From Bimuria novae-zelandiae CBS 107.79 (Eukaryota > Ascomycota > Dothideomycetes > Pleosporales > Didymosphaeriaceae): a DNA stretch of 53,693 nucleotides. Positions 51,858 to 53,693 of the stretch are shown in pieces. The notes beneath the pieces were generated by a model. The model worked only from the letters and a program-made list of their open reading frames with translations. It was not told the origin of the DNA and made no database searches. Positions within the stretch are counted from its first letter, which is position 1. Every line of letters starts with the position of its first letter. Made by a program: the position numbers and the translations under genes. The DNA is taken from NCBI GenBank assembly GCA_010015655.1, contig ML976716.1, positions 1-53,693 on the forward strand, read 5' to 3'.

Positions 51858-53693
51858 CTCCGCACTCATGGCTTTGTGGAAGTTGAAGGTCTGATCGTGT
51901 TTTTAGACTGAGCCAGGGAGAGTGGATGTGTGGTAAAGTGCTCCTTGATGTAAATATTTCTGCAATTTTGTATTGTGTCACCAAGATACCCCGAGCAGCG
52001 TCCCAGGAGACACCTCTATTTTCGAATCAAATGGTAAAATGTCCACCAGCTCCCCCTTCATTATGAGGTCTGCTGTCTGAGAACTGAATCCGCCTTGATA
52101 CTAGCGACTACTATAATGGCGAATACCTTTCTCGGAGGGGCAAAATTTACCTGTCAGCGCAAGGCTCAAGTCATTGTAAGGGTATGTTTACAGTACGATG
52201 ATTCACTGGCGTTTGTAATAGTAAGGCGTTAAAACGTAATACGTAGCCACCGGGCTTGCTAGGGCACTGGCCACGTAGGCATTTCCCTAATTAAGTTTCC
52301 CAACTTTCCTAAGTCGTACGTGGCCCCTAAAACAGATTCCCCTTTTAGGCCAAGTATCTTGATTTTGTTCCGGGATGCTAGCCAACACTCCCCATCCATG
52401 CTACACGCTACTATGGAAGAAATAATAAACAAGATAGGTCTCTCCGCCTAAAGTGGTGGGTGCAATGCTAGACTACGCGGAGAGGTAAAGCTAATTCATC
52501 ATTAAATAAAAAGTTATATGTCGTGGCTACGGGCGCAAGCCCTAGCCTTGATCCATCTTTATTTGCAACAACTAATACATGGTGCCTATCCCTAACGATA
52601 TGAGCACACTCTCTTGCACACTAGTGTTTTAGCCATCTATCCGTACTAGGTTAAGAAAGTAACACAGACCTACCAACTCCTTATCCTGGTTATGTGTTTA
52701 CAAGAGGTACGCTTTAGTAGAGTACTAGGTAGATGGTCAAATACCCTACTAAGGGTACTTGCTCTCTACCTACCTACCTACCCCCTCGATACTGCGCGCG
52801 TATCTGGCCAACATCGTATTCCCTTCCTACCCTGTAAGACCAATTCAATTCCCATTTATAGATGGTATAAATATACTGCCGCTTTCGCTCCGCTCCTCCC
52901 TTGGCCGCTCGGAACTTTGGGTGACGCGCGCCGACCTCTCCAAAGGCACGGCAGCCGTGGCGGGAGCAGCCTCTAAGCGCATCTCCCCTTCCCTGATCGC
53001 AGCGCCTTGCTCCTGCGCGAACGCTACCATCAACCCGTCCAGCTCGTCCAAACTCAAGCCTTTACTCCTCTCTCGCATCGATAGTGTAGGGGGCATCCCT
53101 CGCTCCTATATAGGTAGGAACCCCTTGGCGCCCGCGCTCGTCCGCCCAGCGATCCAGAGCTCTGCCGTCTTGTCCACACCCTGCATGCGCAGTCCTCGCC
53201 GTCCGCACGCCTTTCGTCTCCCAGGCCCGGTCGTGCGTACCCGTTCGGCCTGAGTGTCGGTGCGCTTGGTAGACGAGACTATAGACTGTTCTGGGTGGTT
53301 TGTTAAATGGCAATCTATCGCGTGCAATAATCGGTAGAAATCTTGGCGCCATCGCGAAATTCGCGCGCCCCCGCCAAACTCCCATACAAATCGTGAATTT
53401 GACTATGACGCGTTGATAACGGCCCACCATCCGTAGAATACTCGCTCGTAAGACTTGAAGCTGTGCAAATACGTGTATAGGGCTATACTAACGCTTTTTT
53501 TGGTGGAGAAGTCCATGTTTCAAGCCCATGGCGTTAGTAGTTGTCCCCTTACGCCCGCACAAGCGCGTCGCCCGCCAGCATTGCCTCAACAGCTTATAAC
53601 GAAGAGCCGTGGCCTTGATCCACGTCGTCGACTTGATATTTATCGCTTTTTACTACTCGGTTGGCATCATGCCGATATCGCTGATACGGTGGA
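51858..53693. other. Downstream region, no firmly supported gene
   Basis: Balanced composition with short AT-rich stretches at 52140-52700. CTACC is repeated near 52770. ORFs overlap on both strands from 52690 to 53430. One minus-strand candidate is listed separately. Confidence 0.45.
52845..53096 (-). CDS. Hypothetical minus-strand ORF, possibly an exon or fragment
   Basis: 83 codons. The first half (MREREKG-like MRERSKGLSLDELDGLMVAF then AQEQGAAIREGEMRLEAAPA) has the composition of a real helical protein, with regular acidic and hydrophobic spacing. The second half is less protein-like. No domain recognised and no neighbour supports it. It could be an exon of a gene continuing beyond 53100. 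Confidence 0.25.
   Translation of the reverse strand: MPPTLSMRERSKGLSLDELDGLMVAFAQEQGAAIREGEMRLEAAPATAAVPLERSARVTQSSERPREERSESGSIFIPSINGN

Overview
This looks like a subtelomeric or accessory segment from a filamentous ascomycete (Pezizomycotina). The evidence is: short spliceosomal introns of 46-54 nt with GT donors, CTAAC/CTAAT-type branch points and AG acceptors; HET and NACHT 'NLR' genes with WD40 or ankyrin repeats; a telomere-linked RecQ-type helicase relic; and very strong repeat-induced point mutation (RIP). In the RIP blocks CpA/TpG has gone to TpA, Trp and Gln codons have become stops, and CpG is kept. I cannot name the species.

Layout. 1-5130 is a RIP-destroyed telomere-linked helicase gene (minus strand) with an OrsD-type zinc-finger N-terminus, next to a short CCCTAA tract. 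5300-8260 has normal composition: a small MADS-box-like gene (minus, one intron), a 14-bp tandem repeat and other short repeats. 8258-24013 is an NLR/HET island. It holds a HET-domain gene (+), a HET-NACHT-WD40 gene of the HET-E/HET-D type (minus, one intron, 12 near-identical WD repeats), a PD-(D/E)XK nuclease-like gene (+, one intron), debris of further NLR genes, and a DUF7708-like-NACHT-ankyrin gene (minus, one intron) whose ankyrin array holds the only assembly gap. 24014-28341 has normal composition and no gene I can support. 28347-50047 is a nest of transposons, almost all RIP-mutated: copia A (minus) with copia B (+) inserted at the inner edge of its 5' LTR; a pogo/Fot1-like element (minus) interrupted by a gypsy chromovirus (minus); and a second pogo/Fot1-like element (+) with 54-bp terminal inverted repeats. 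50451-51857 is an HNH-nuclease-domain gene (+), and the remainder is unassigned.

How it fits together. The HET and NACHT genes belong to families that mediate non-self recognition and regulated cell death in fungi. The most notable local feature is a promoter/5'-leader module found upstream of all three of them, on both strands, and also as two orphan copies. In the HET gene and the HET-NACHT-WD40 gene the homology runs up to the start-codon region and carries an overlapping upstream ATG. This suggests the receptors spread or were rebuilt as cassettes with a common control region. RIP hits the transposons hard but fades toward their outer ends, and the NLR island shows no comparable RIP.
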